Shown here piece by piece: positions 36,476 to 49,498 of a DNA stretch of 64,000 bases. A model generated the notes under the pieces. The model was given only the letters and a program-made list of their open reading frames with translations, did not search any database and was not told where the DNA came from. Source of the DNA: Mugil cephalus (lineage: Eukaryota > Chordata > Actinopteri > Mugiliformes > Mugilidae). The stretch lies in contig NC_061789.1 in NCBI RefSeq assembly GCF_022458985.1, positions 17,826,357 to 17,890,356 on the forward strand, given 5' to 3'. The translations under genes and the position numbers were made by a program. Every line of letters starts with the position of its first letter. The first letter of the stretch is position 1.

Positions 36476-39400
36476 TCATGTTGCATATACTATATATGAA
36501 AAAGGAAAAAAAATCCTCACACTTCCTCTTGTTTTGTTAATGGACTACTTGTTTGTTTGCAGCCAGTTTTCAAGGTTACAGGAATGAAGCGAAGTGTTTG
36601 ATTAAAGCAGAAAAATTCTACTGATAGAGGTCACTGGCAGTTGTTCTCTAATGTTTTTCTGCTGTCAAGTAAAGAATGATACTGCACAAAATAAAACATC
36701 CCACTGAAAATCAATCACTTACCATTTAAAAAGGTTCATTTTTATGTTTTACGCAACTAATTTCTTTCACCTGAGGAGGAGGATAGAATCTATTCTGAAG
36801 CTTTACCGATAACTTGTCAAACTAAGTTTGAATGGCGTCTTTACTGCTGCATTATTCTTTGCCCTGCCAAAGGTCCTTCTCTCAGCTCTGCAGCCTCAGG
36901 CTACTTACCATCTTTCCCTGTCTGCAGCTCTACCTCTTTAGGTCCCATACATTAACCCACCCTGCAACAGCTGACCTGCTTGCTCTGTACAGCTTGTGAG
37001 ACAGCAGACAGGAAAGTGTCTCCACCATCCACAATTATCTTGACTGTAGTTATTGTATAGCTCTTTCCTTTGTAGAGGGCCATTTACAAAGCGCAGATAA
37101 AAGCATCGCTCACACACTGAGCGCCTATTAAGACTGTAATATTGCTCAAGATGTGTAGCGTGGCTTTCAAGTTGCGTCAACAGATGCAGGAATCTGAGAT
37201 GCTGGCCCTGTTTCTATGGTGATGCAACACAGTAAACAAGGTTCCTCATCTTGTCTGTTGTTGTTTTTGTTTTGTTTTTTGATACTAGGACAGTGCTTGC
37301 ACGTGTTCAGGAGGTGTGAACATTCGAGTGATTAGTTCCTTGTTGACTGCAGAGTTGATGTTTCTCACTCACAGTCCTATGAGAGCACTCGGGCTGCCCG
37401 ATGTTACGGTTCCTAAACTGATACCAGCAGCACTACCAAACTGAATCACACACTCTTAACCATACTCTCATCATCCCCCTCTGGCTCTCTGGAAAGGCCA
37501 TGCCAATATTGTCCACACAGTGACCTTTTCAGTAACATGCTGAGGTTGTTTTTTTTTTTTTTTTTTCTTTGCAACTTGCTAAAGTCTCAGCAGTCTCAAG
37601 TGTGAGACACTCGTTTCACATTCACAAATTAATTTTTCAGTTATTTCCCTAATGCTTCTCTTTTACACGAAAATCCCAGTATATTCAACCATTTCTTTTT
37701 AACCTGCACATGCATGTAATCACTGTATTTGTTATGTTTCTATAATCTCAGTTTCTGTTGCAATTCAAAATGAATGGTTCTGTAATTTCCTTACATAGGA
37801 ATGTAAAGCCAAAACAATGCACAGATGCACAGATTATATGTAAACAGTAAATGGAAAATGTTTTTATTTTGATAATCAAGGTGAAAGAGATGAGGCACTC
37901 TTCTCTGCTTAAACCTCACTTTGTGACTCAGTCTGAAAATAAATAACTAAAATAAAAAAATAATAAATCTTACCTTAATTGCAGGTGATGTTCACTTCTC
38001 TAGTGTTTTTTTTTTTTTTTTTTTTTTGCCCACTCAAGGGCAATAATGCACGAATAAAGCACCCCAATCACCCTTGTCCCGTTGTGAATCATTTTTAATC
38101 CTGATGACGAAAGCTTCTCGATGAAATTGCTGTGACCTGAACTGACTGAGTGGCTTGACAGGTAACAAAATGATTCAGGTAATATGACGACGGCAGTGAA
38201 TAACAGAATTTTTGTAGCTGTGTGTGTGTTTTCACCACCAACACATAACATAGAAAGTATTTCTGCAATACTTTCACAAATCTGCCAGGAGATAATGATG
38301 TCTTGTCCCAACACCTACTATAAAACTGTAAATTTTTTGCCCGGACCATTTTGTGCAAAGCAAAGATAACTGCGTTCAACCTTTATAGCAACAATAGTCC
38401 GTCATAGTACACATGTCCTTTTCCGACAGGTAAGAGCATTCAAGGTAAATGTTCGGTACTACTCTAGTATTTATTATAGCCGTTGTACAGCTTTACAGAG
38501 CTCCAGTTATTTCTGGTATCATTTGCAAAGTAGCTTGAAATGTTTTCTTTTTTCATTTTATTCCCAGTCTCATTCAAGAAAATACAAGAGAAAAACCCCG
38601 GCACTCGCAGAAGGAGAAAACCGTAGCTTCCGAAAAACACAAAACAAGGAGATAAATCAAAGTAGGTTAAGTCGTCATGCCCTGATTTAGCCGGCTTCCT
38701 CCAGAATAGCTGACCCAAAACCTTTTCTACCCTCCCTTTTCTCCCTTTTCCCAGGGCCCTGTTTGATGAGAGCTTTCAAAGCCGTAACACAACTACGTGC
38801 TTGCTAAACCGAAAGGATTAACAAAATAACCACAAGATGAGCCTTGTGCACAGGTGCACCGTCTGAGCATGGAGCACATGGCGATTTATTCCATGCAAGG
38901 GGAAATACACCAATATGAAAATATTTCAAATATCATTTTCAGACATTGAAAATAGACCTCTACCAAGGGAAAGTTGAATTAATCTAAACTTTTATGACAG
39001 AAATCTTTTGACCTGGGATATAGTGAACAGCCATTGCCTTAAGAAAGTTTCAAGTCTGTAGTCATTCTGTGAAGCTATCCTGAAGCAGTGCTTTGAAGTC
39101 ACCATGCTAATTGTCTCATACTGCATAGGGGAAAGTCACAGACTAAGCTTACAAAATTAAAATGCAGAGGTTGTTAACCGATCGTCTTAACCTGCAAGGC
39201 TGAGGACTCGCAGGTTGGTCCCCTGGTTAACCACCTCAGCACCTCATCTCTTTCAAATTTAACTTTCAAACGTATCTCTGGACATATTGTCTCATGAGAT
39301 GGCAACAGAAGCTGGACAGTGAGAGTGGAGGGCCCGCATGCGGCAGGTGGAGGTGGGCTGCTGTAGATTTGTGGCGAAATCCACCATTGCTCTATCGTGC

Positions 39401-42400
39401 GAGCTGGGCATTTGCAGGAGAGAACAGAGGGTGGCAGTAAACAACATGTTCCTGGCAGCAGAGTGAACAAGTGAGTGACTGTGGCTAAGGAGGAAACATC
39501 CTAGCTGGGGAGCATGTTAAAGGTAAGGCTAGCTGAGTTGTTTTAGCAGTTGGTAGTAGCGCAAAGCTAATCTCTCGGTCAAAAGTCATACAGTTGCGTG
39601 GTGTTTTTTTTTCTTTCAGTTTCGAATGGGTCTCTAAATGTGTTTTGCCTTATGTTTTGCAGAAGGAAAAGGTGTTGGTTGACATAGTTGCATACCCCAT
39701 TACTTTTTACCTACTGCTGTTGGCTGGGCTAGTTAGTTGGTGTCTTCTTGTGGGTTGCAAGTTTGTAGCTGACTGCTAGCCTGCTGGTCATTTTTTTCAG
39801 TTGGACTGGGCTTCTAAATGCGTTGTGCCTCGGATCTTAGTACAAGGGATTGTAACATCTCATCCAGTGTAATAATGACAATCAGTGATTGGGTTGGGAC
39901 TCACTAAAGTTATTACGCTTTCTCTTTATTACGCAGACATAAGTTTGCAGACCAAATGTGTGACAATCAGATGCATGATGATGACCAAAAGAAAAGATCC
40001 CCAAACTCGTTTTTCCTATGTGGACCAGTAAAATTCATGTAAAATGTCAGTCTGTCCTGTGGTTGCTCAAATAATTGAGCAAGGACCAAATTAGTACACT
40101 GACAGTGCAGCTAAAAAAAAAAAAAAAAAAAAAAAGATTGATTTTAGAAACGAAATTCCGGCACGTGATCCCTGAAGCTTCACTGACTAACAAATGAGAC
40201 ACCTGAGGCAAAGCTTTATTTGAACAGTGAAATGAATGCATGCCACGCACCCAAGAGAACAACATGACCTTATAGTCCAGATTAACTCTATCCTTTCCAC
40301 AGCTGACCTTTGGCCAAGCAAGTGTAGCAATTATTTTATTGCTTCTTTCATCACGTAGCTTCTACTTGAGATGTTATGTTCCTTCTTGGATGTTTGATCA
40401 ATCTGAAAGGGCCATTTTCTCCTTTTATAGCTGCCTGCTTGCCTTCAGTAACACAAAGTTATCACACTGAGGCAAAAGCAGCAGAGAGACTGGAAACAAA
40501 CACAAACAGTGGTCCACAGCATCTTCATTTATGCTGGTAAAATACTTGCATACATAAATATATCTGGTTCACAAACCGGTTATCCAAGCAGGACGCCCCT
40601 GTTCCTAGGAAACTAGCACAGCAGTGACCAGGACCCTGAAAGCCACAAAAAAAAAAAGCCTAGATTGATAGTGTTTGTTCTCAGACTGTCACTTTGTGTT
40701 GGAGGCTTTTCTCTCAACTGGACCACTGAATTATTGACTATTTGTCCTGCACATTTGGTCCACTAGCATGATAGAAATAGCATGTTTTCCTCTCATCCTT
40801 TTGTTGCAAGCAGCCTTTGGTGACTTACCATCAGCAGTGGGCTGTTTGTCACATTTTCTCCATCATTAATTCATGTCATGTCATGCGTCAAAGCTCTGTC
40901 TGCTGTTCCTCTTCGTGCCCTCTTTTTGTCTTTAGTTGAGATAATTTCCATAACAAAATATTACAGATTTCCCAGCAATTCTTTTGCAATTTGAAATCCC
41001 TGCGGCTTCACTTAATATTCTTGCCAAATCGTTGCACGTGGAGATGAATGCGCGAAGAGAGCATTCAAAAGGTAACGTGTTTCTGTGTCTCAGGCAGAGG
41101 TAGTGACAGTTGTTATCTATCTTTTGCACAACAAATTGCTCTGTATCTTGGGTTATATGGTGTGTTTCAGGCAGCTCTGCAGCCACAAAATAAAGTGACA
41201 CTGATTTGCAGTGAGTCACGTGTCACCATGCTGACAATGGATCGATGGTGAGGGTTGAGAAAACTCATACCTTCCCTTCGTTGCGACAAGGATCTGCGTG
41301 ATTCAGCCACCAATCCAAAAAAGGGTATCTGAAAATGGCACTCTGACATGATTTATCCAGGCAGACTATCCCAGTTATTTTGATCAGATAGGCTGTGATT
41401 TTCTTAGCTAATGATTTGTGTTGCCTGAGATGAGTCTTGATTACCAGAGGCGCCAATTTAGATTTGATTACACTTCCTTTTGTTGACAATCAGATTACAA
41501 CATCCAGCGTTGTCCTTATTTCCTCATATCCACTGTGTTTGCTGCTTCATCAATCAAAGCCTGACTTCCGAGATGTACCTTGTAGTCCATCCAAGCTTCG
41601 CCAGTAATTAAAAGTGCTGCAAATGATGGAGTCAGGTAATGTGACAGTCGTCTTGTTTTATAACATCTTCACACGAAAAAAATAAAATGTGGCCATTAAA
41701 GTGATTGATCCAAGCTGCGAAAACCTGATTAAACCAACCTTGACATGTTCCAGATCTCTATTCTGGTTTTATTAATTTTTCTCCAGCTTTTTGTGTACTT
41801 GTGTTTGTGCAGGTCATAGATCCTTGTCAGGCACTGATTAATTTTAACCTGCTGTTCAATCATTATAAGGGAAAATGCACTTACAGCAGCGGGTGGGCCA
41901 GTGTTCAATTAACAGCCATGTAATTCTGAGGGATTAGTTTACATGAGCTCACCAGCCTCAGTGGAGGAAAAGGTTAGACTGACACGAACCAGCAGTCTGA
42001 GAGAAGCCTGCTTTGTGTGCAGCTTTGCATGAAAGAAACTCACAGTAGTAGAGAAAGCAATTCAGTGGGGATCAAACAAAATGGGAATGAAAGTTAACTG
42101 AGGATCATGCTGCCGATTGGAATAGCACCCAGAAAAGAGCTATATTTAAAACAAAAATGATACCAATGTTAATTTTTTTATTAAAAACCCAAATATTATA
42201 TAACAGTCAATACATGGATTTGTTCGGTCTATGAAGGATTTAATTAATAGTGGGCTCAAAAGCACCTTCGTGATTATAATGCCGTTTCATTCAATTGATC
42301 TGTGACACAGTGTAGATTTACACTTTGGTTTTTACTCGCCTGATTCTGATTCTCGGCTAGTGTTGCCCTATTTTTCAATTTGTAGAGTACAGCGGAGTAT

Positions 42401-42681
42401 ACACCATTCAGACATTTTCCTCAGCTGGACAAGAGAGCGGCAAGAATGTTTGGAGATGAACGGACCTGATAACATTCATGGAGTCGATTGCTGTTAATTA
42501 TGGCCGTTTTAGTTTAAATGTGAATGCCATATTTAAGTGTGTGATAATAAGACCGAGATACAGAAGAGGTTCTTCTTCTTTTTCAACAGACACAGTTTCA
42601 TTTCATCAGTTTTCATCTGACTGAAGTAAAGGTCATCAGTGTAGAGAGCAGGATGACGTGAGTTGTTCACTATGACACCCT

Positions 42682-42685
<4 letters not shown>

Positions 42686-42724
<39 letters not shown>
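42686..42724. repeat. Microsatellite (TG)n
   Basis: About 19 uninterrupted TG units; a shorter TG run lies nearby at 42861-42872. Confidence 0.97.
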
Positions 42725-42726
<2 letters not shown>

Positions 42727-43445
42727 CCAGCGCATAGACCAGTGCTTCCCCATGAGCAATGCCTCTGGCAGGATCTCTTGGAGAGAGAGAAGAGCAACAA
42801 GAAAGTAAGATAAGGCTCAGTGGGGCAGGTGAGGCTCATGTTTCATTAATGCAGCATAGCGTGTGTGTGTGTGCAGGGGATACAGGGTCACAGTTCACTT
42901 TAATTAGAGAGAGAGTGTGTTAAACAAATGTAGGGCAATCACCGATTCACAGGAGCGTGGCGTCCATATTAGTCTACCTCTAATCAGCGCTGATCAGGGG
43001 CAGAACGAACCGGGTGAGAGGAGTCCTGCTAATGGTATAAGACGCCGATGAAGACTGATGAGTCAGGAACCCGTTAGAAGCATTAGTCATCGTTACCGAG
43101 CGCTGAATCACAGTCAGACCAACGTCCCCTGGTATTATTTTCTGCAGAGGAACGGTGCGGGAATCAGCCCTCCTCCTCTGTCAGTCACTTCCAATCATCA
43201 TATCTCCTGTCTGGTCATGGAGTGACTGACCTCTCCACCCACCTGTCCGTCTGTCTCACAATCCACCCCTTGTGATTTATATCTACAGCCTCTCACCTGC
43301 TGCTGAGAAACACTCAGCTTATCAGCTTTCTAGGATAGAAAAAAAGTATATAATTTGCCTGTGGAGAAATACACCACAATGCACGATTGCACTATGCTAA
43401 GAATAGCATGCATATTGCTAGCATGTGTAAATGAATGACCTGACA

Positions 43446-44690
43446 TACACTGTATTGCCAAATGTATTCCCTCACCCATCCAAATAACTAAACTCCAATC
43501 ACTTCCATGGCCACAGGTGTATAAAATCAAACACCTAGGCTGCAGACTTCTTCACAAACATTTGTGAAAGAATGGGTCTCAGGAGCTTCCAGCGTGGTAC
43601 TGTTATAGGATGCCCCCTGTGCAACAAGTCCAGTCCAGGCCACCTAAAATGAGTGTGGTCAGAGGATGCTGAGGCACATAGGACATAGAGGTTGCCAACT
43701 TTCTGCTTTCTTGCCAACGAAATAAGATAAAATTGTTGAAATGCCAACAACGCCACCTGGGTTTGAAAGAGCCTAGGACTCTATTAAGATGGTTCTTTAA
43801 AGGGGTGGATGGCAACCACATCCCTGTATTTTTCTACAACACTTCCCCTCGCTCCAGTTTCTGAGTTTCAGGGCAGTCCTGCAGCGGTTTCCTCTTCCGT
43901 GATCGGCTCTTCCTGCTGTGTGTCCAGTCTGTTCTTCCACTCCTTGCTTGCTTGCTTGCTGCTTAAAAACTTTGAGCCAATCTGCCAATCTGCTGGTAGC
44001 TGCCATAGCTCATGTGTAGTTCAGGGCAGTTGGGTAAAACACACATGCAATAAAACCACTAAAAATGCATGCAAACACAATAAGATAAAAACAAAACCCG
44101 TGCATCAAACCATAAAAAACTGACCCCGTCACACATCCTCCAAACGTCATGTGGCCTTCAGATTAGCTCAGGAACAGTGTTTAGAGAGCTTCATGGAATG
44201 GGTTTCCATGGCCAAGCAGCTGCATCGAAGCCAAACAACTGAATACAGTGGTTTAAAGCACGCCACCACTGGAGAGCAGTGGAGACGTTCTCTGGAGTGA
44301 TGAATCACACTTCTCCATCTGACAATCTGATGGACCAATCTGGGTTTGGTGGTTGCCAGGAGAACGGTACTTGTCTGACTGCATTTTGCCAAGTGTGAAG
44401 TTTGCTGGAAGGGGGGTGGGGGGTTATGGTGTGGGGTTGTTTTCTGTTCCAACATGACTGCGCACCAGTGCACAAAGCAAGGTCCATAAAGACACGGATG
44501 AGTGAGTTTGGTGTGGAAGAACTGGACTGACCTGCACAGAGTCCCGACCTCAACCCGACAGAACACCTTTGGGATGAATTAGAGTGAAGTTTGCGTGTCA
44601 GGCCTAAAACTACTTCTCAGGAGAATGGCCCTGTTATTGCTGCAGACGGTGGGCTGGCGTCATATTAAACCCAATGAATTAAGAATGCAG
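43446..44690 (+). mobile_element. Tc1-like transposon, degraded and interrupted
   Basis: It begins TACACTGTATTGCCAAATG, a known fish Tc1 terminus, followed by GGCCACAGGTGTATAAAATC and AAAGAATGGGTC (start of the transposase region). After a roughly 430-bp foreign segment it resumes at AAACGTCATGTGGCCTTCAG and continues through AGCAGTGGAGACGTTCTCTG, CATGACTGCGCACCAGTGCA and CCTCAACCCGACAGAACACC (the catalytic DLNPxEHLW region). Deletions and stops are present and the right terminus is missing. It is inactive. Confidence 0.85.
43707..44136. mobile_element. Foreign segment inside the Tc1-like element
   Basis: Sequence unrelated to Tc1 replaces the part between GTTGCCAACTTTCTGC and CCTCCAAACGTCATG. 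It contains a small (CTTG)n run near 43945 and an A-rich section near 44030-44120. I could not find clear terminal repeats, so it may be an insertion accompanied by a deletion. Borders are accurate to about 10 bp. Confidence 0.5.
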
Positions 44691-46528
44691 TTTCACTTCA
44701 GTTTATATGTGTAAAGGCTGCTTTCATTTACTAAAATAAGAAGGTCTTTTTTTAAATGATGAACATTTCAATATTTACATCACTTGTTTTATAAAAACGA
44801 GAGGTATGTGTCTAAATTTATTTATAAAACTAAATTTAACACTCATTTTCACGTAACTTATTATTGTGGGCTGATAAACTGGATGCAGAATCTTCAGAAA
44901 ATGTCCAAGAATGCCAAATAAAGGAACAGGCCAGAGATATAATATAAGCCTTTAGCTTAAGAGCTTTTTTATTTATTTATTTATTTATTTATGTGTTTAT
45001 TTTTGAGATCTTCAGTTGCTCACTGCGATTTATGCTTGACTGTAAGCATTGTCTTCACCGTACAATCATCTGATGGGACACGCGACTGGCAGTGTTTATG
45101 TTCTTCTTCTCTCTTAAAAGCAAAAATGAGCAGTTGTCCAAAACAAAAAAAAAACTTAGTTTATCCCCCTTATGGCTCTGTCATGCTTTCCCTCCTTCTT
45201 AATCCCTGATTCATCAGACCGCTGGAACGAAACGCGTCCTATACAAGGTTTGTTTTGAAGCTGTGTGTGAGATAAATAGACGGTCAGTCTGGTCCCGGTT
45301 AAGCCAGCTTACTCCACATTTTTTTGGGATTGTGCACTTGACACATCTCGGCCTCAAGCTTGTCATTTTGTGTGTCTTGGACATCTGTTTTATTAAACAA
45401 GACTCTTCAGTGTTGACATTTGTCTCTTTTTTATGACTTTTTTTTTTTTTTTTTACTACAGTCTTTGCAACACCGGGAAACAATAGAGGGGATTTTAAAA
45501 AAGTATGGTGTACCATGCTATATCATTCTGTCTCTAAAATACATACATGCCATCACATTATAAATTGCTTTTAATGTTTATTTCTTTCTGCCAAATTTGT
45601 GTTGTATTTCTTATTTGTGTTGGCGCGGTAGCTTGATGTCAAAGACAGATTATTTGCATTCATCTGCTGTGTGGGTGGGACAGAAAGGGTAATGGCATGT
45701 TGTACTCGCAGCTGAAGAAATAATTCTTTATGCTTGTGTCAGCCGGTATCAGTGACAGGCCCATATGTGTGTATGTTTAGAAACCTGTGATTACCTGCTA
45801 TTCTTAGAACAACCATTCATTTAACGAGCCCTATTTTTGCAGTCGGATTCCCCTGACAGCTGCTTTTGTCATTATTTGCTTTCGAAAATCGCTCACTTCC
45901 TCCCTCTAGAATCAGAAAGTGTGAAAATTGCATACTTAAAATAAGAACCACAAAGGAGGGACGAGCCAGTATGTGTGTGTGCTGGTGGGTTTGGCATGGC
46001 GGCCGACAGGGACTGGAAATTGTTCTGCTTTGGATTAGAAGTGAGAAAGTTTTGTTAACATTTGCCAAGTCAGACCAGTCATTACAGATCTTATCATACC
46101 CTGGTTCTGGTATTTGATAGTCAAGGCTACTAGTCACGTGTGTTGTGAATTAGACAGCATAAGGAAAAATATATGAATGGGAATGGCACTGCAGGATATG
46201 TCTTAATCTTAAATATGAGATATTTTTTCTTACTATTTCTCTGTGGATGTTATTGTCACACTTTTGAATGCTAGATCTGGTCTGCCATGTATAGGCAATA
46301 TTTGGTATGATGACTAATGCTGCCTAACTAAAAGGCTTATTTTACACTAAGGCTGATTAACTCGCTAGTAGGTAATGTTTTCTTCTGTTTCCAGTCTTTG
46401 TGCCAGCCGCCACCAATGCAGCTGTGAGATTGGTATCTATGTTCTTGTCCAAATGTTAGCGAATAATACGTTTATTCCTAAAAATGTTGATATTGCTTGT
46501 AACTTCGAATGCCTGAAATGTCCGTAAT

Positions 46529-47072
46529 TAGAGATGAGCATTGATACAGGATTCTTTTAAAGAACCGGTTCCAACTGTTTCAAGTCATCCATACATTTCC
46601 CTTAAAGCTTATCAATTCCCCTACATCGCAGCCCAGATGGTGGTGGTAATGCACAACCGCCATAAAACGGAAGAATCTTTTTTTTTTAAACTTATTTTTA
46701 TTAGAATTTTTAACATTGATTTAACAGTTTCAGCATGAGGGTACAGTGCCCATATTGACCTCTTCTGTCCTCCTATAATCACTCAATTTTTCCCCGCTTT
46801 ACTTCATATCGAAGAAGAAGAATCTTTAAGTCGAATTGTGCCATTGGCATCACGTGACTCTCGCATGACTTCAAGGAAGCAGAGAGGCTGAAACTGTCCA
46901 AAGTGATGCTTCACATAGGGGCTGTAACAGACTATATTTCTGTTGTTTACATAAAAAACCAACCAACCTTTTCTAGAACAAAACTTCACAGGAGCAACTG
47001 ATAAGGGAATCGATAGAGAATCGGATTGATCAAGCATCAGTATCAATTAAATCCTATCGATGCCCATCCTTA
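46529..47072. mobile_element. hAT-like MITE with nested insertion
   Basis: 8-bp near-duplications TCCGTAAT (46521-46528) and TCCGTGAT (47073-47080) flank ends that are inverted repeats: TAGAGATGAGCATTGAT on the left and, read backwards, TAAGGATGGGCATCGAT on the right. Inside, an AAGAACCGGTTCC palindrome-like block is seen. There is no transposase frame. The unit carries a second insertion at 46681-46816. Confidence 0.8.
46681..46816 (-). mobile_element. Nested retroelement-like insertion
   Basis: It is flanked by a perfect 11-bp duplication GAAGAATCTTT (46670-46680 and 46817-46827). The inserted sequence begins with a T run, i.e. a poly(A) tail on the minus strand, as left by LINE-type retrotransposition. 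It is only 136 bp, consistent with a 5'-truncated LINE or a SINE; the family is not recognised. Confidence 0.65.
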
Positions 47073-49342
47073 TCCGTGATACAGTTTTGAGCTCCACTGC
47101 ACACGTTACGTCACTATTATCGCCTGTAAAATGATCTACTTAGCTCTTTTCCACTTCAAACTCTTAATGAGACCAGTTTACGTCGATGTTGGAACCATTT
47201 TTTTCGAAACATATGTATGAGGCATAAAAGACAAAGAACATAGTGTTTGGTGCAGCTGGTGAACTCTCTGTCCTCCTCTCTGTCGCTGCTGATGGTACCA
47301 CTACCCTCTGTTCACCTGAACGGCGACACAAGACACAGAGGCTGTTAGCGGCAACACTTGCTTGGAGGCACCTCCAAAGGTCATGAAATGTAATAATAAC
47401 AGCGGGGGACTTTCTGAATAATGACAGTGGACATTTATTATATAGGAGCACTAGCAAGCCCCTGCAGGGTCTGTGCAGGGTCAGCCAGATATGAGACTGT
47501 GGCCCAGCTTTCACAAATAACCACATTTACACCCGGCCTTAATTATCCCCCCTCCTGCCTCTTTACTGCCTTAGAAAGTCAGCCACGTTGCCAACCTCAG
47601 CCTGAGCTGCCAGGTGAAATGAGGCATTATTAATAGACAGTTTCACTCTCAGAAGCTTCTTCACATCCTCAGATATTTCTTTATAATTAAATCAGGTGAG
47701 GTGCGGATAGAGCCACCGAACAATGACTTTAATCAGGAGTGATGTCAAAACAGGAGCAGGAGAAAGGAAATGGGTAGTGATCCTTTTGTTTGCTTATCTC
47801 TACTGTAACTGAGAGCCAGACTGATGCAAGGGAGAGAGAAAAAAAAAGAGTCAGTGTCAGAAACTGATGGGAGAGAGGCGTGGAAAGAGCCAGAAGTCTG
47901 TGACAGTGAAAAGCAGGGGAGAGTATGAAGGTCTGTGTGAACGTCTGTAATGTGAGAGTACGGAACGAGGCAGGGAGTGATCGAGCCAGAAAAAAAAAAA
48001 TGAAATGAGAGGATTAGAGAAGGGAGAGAAAGATGGGTCTGTTCAACAACGCTCTCCCACACTGGCAAAGTTTCATCAGCTCGAGAGGACTTGCCGTGCT
48101 GTGAGTCACAGCAGATGGGCAGCACTCTCAAGTGCTAATGGAGGTATGGAGCAGCCGCAATTGGTGGTAAAACTCAACCATCCAAAGATTGCCTCTGTTA
48201 AGACAACAGATATTTTTGTTGCTTAGGTGTCAGTACCAAAGCCAAATTTACACTTGAAAATCAAACATGGATTTGGCCTTAAAAGTAAAAATCTGCTCAT
48301 ATACTCAAACGTCAAAACAAGCTAGCAAGTGGAATGCGGATTGAGCTTTAGATCACCAAAAAGGGGCAAAAGACAATCCTTGAATCCAGCAAAGTATTCT
48401 GAAAGCCATTTGATTATTATGATTGCGTCCCAAGGTTCAGTATATGACTTTACATGGTAAGAATTCCTTGTGCAGATGTTTACATGATGCGGAAAGTGAC
48501 AGCTCCGCTCCAGCTGCAGACCACCTCTAAGCATAAATCACTTTCAAATACAGTAAAAAATAAATCTACATTAGAGAGGATGACATTCGAGCAGCCACGA
48601 ATAGGCTGCAGTCTTTAAAGCTGGCATAGGCATAAACCTTTTGGCGTCGCTGAGCAAAATTTCCATGATAACCTTTCAGCATGTTGACATTCAGAGTGGT
48701 CTGAGTGGAAACTTCTGCGCGTCCTCAGTGTTTTCAGGCTTTAGAAAATCCAACCAATCCAACCAATCTCAGTTTGTGGTGATCAGTTGGGCTTCAGGCC
48801 TGATTCAGTTGAAGGAAAAGTTGCTTTTTCAGCACTGGCAAAACCTGCAAATCAACCACTAAAAGAAAAACTGACAGTGAATGCAATAAAACTGGTGGAG
48901 TCAAGGTGGAAAAACTTGGAAAGAACATTGGTTTTGAAGCTCAGCGGGGTGGCTGTGGTTGGTTGTCATCTTGGCTATTAATTTTGGTTTATATTTCAGC
49001 AGGAGGCCTACACAGGTGTAATAAGCACTTATCCTTGTACACGGGTAAGTTTCACTGTTCTTACACCACAAAAATACTATTCACGGTGCGGTGGGTGATT
49101 GACAACTAGGAAGAAAATGTAGATGCATTGAAGTCCGAATTTCAGTCAAAAATGACTCTTCCACTATTTTCCAATGAATCGGGGACATGCAGTTAGTCAG
49201 TGAAGGGCAACATGGAGAGAGAAACCTCCAACAGAGGCGTGGTCCCATCACAATACTGATCAGAATGAAACTTTTATTTTGGTAGTTCCACTGCATGCCA
49301 ACCATTAGCATATTAGCTAAACATTTAGTTTCACCAAGTGCT

Positions 49343-49498
49343 ACATTTAACATTTAGATTTAACATTTACATTTAGATTTAATATTTACATTTAGATTTA
49401 ACATTGAACATTTATATTTAATATTTAACATGTAGATTTGACATTTAACATTTAGATTCAATATTTACACTTAGATTTAACATTTAGATTTAACATTA
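49343..49498. repeat. AT-rich tandem array, ATTTA-based units
   Basis: Degenerate units of ACATTTAGATTT and AATATTTAC alternate about a dozen times. The period looks like 10-12 bp with a higher-order period near 22-24 bp. Confidence 0.8.

Noticed and set aside
40932-41219. 95-codon minus-strand frame in the gene-poor stretch
   Set aside because: No motif, no codon pattern, no splice partners; chance frame.
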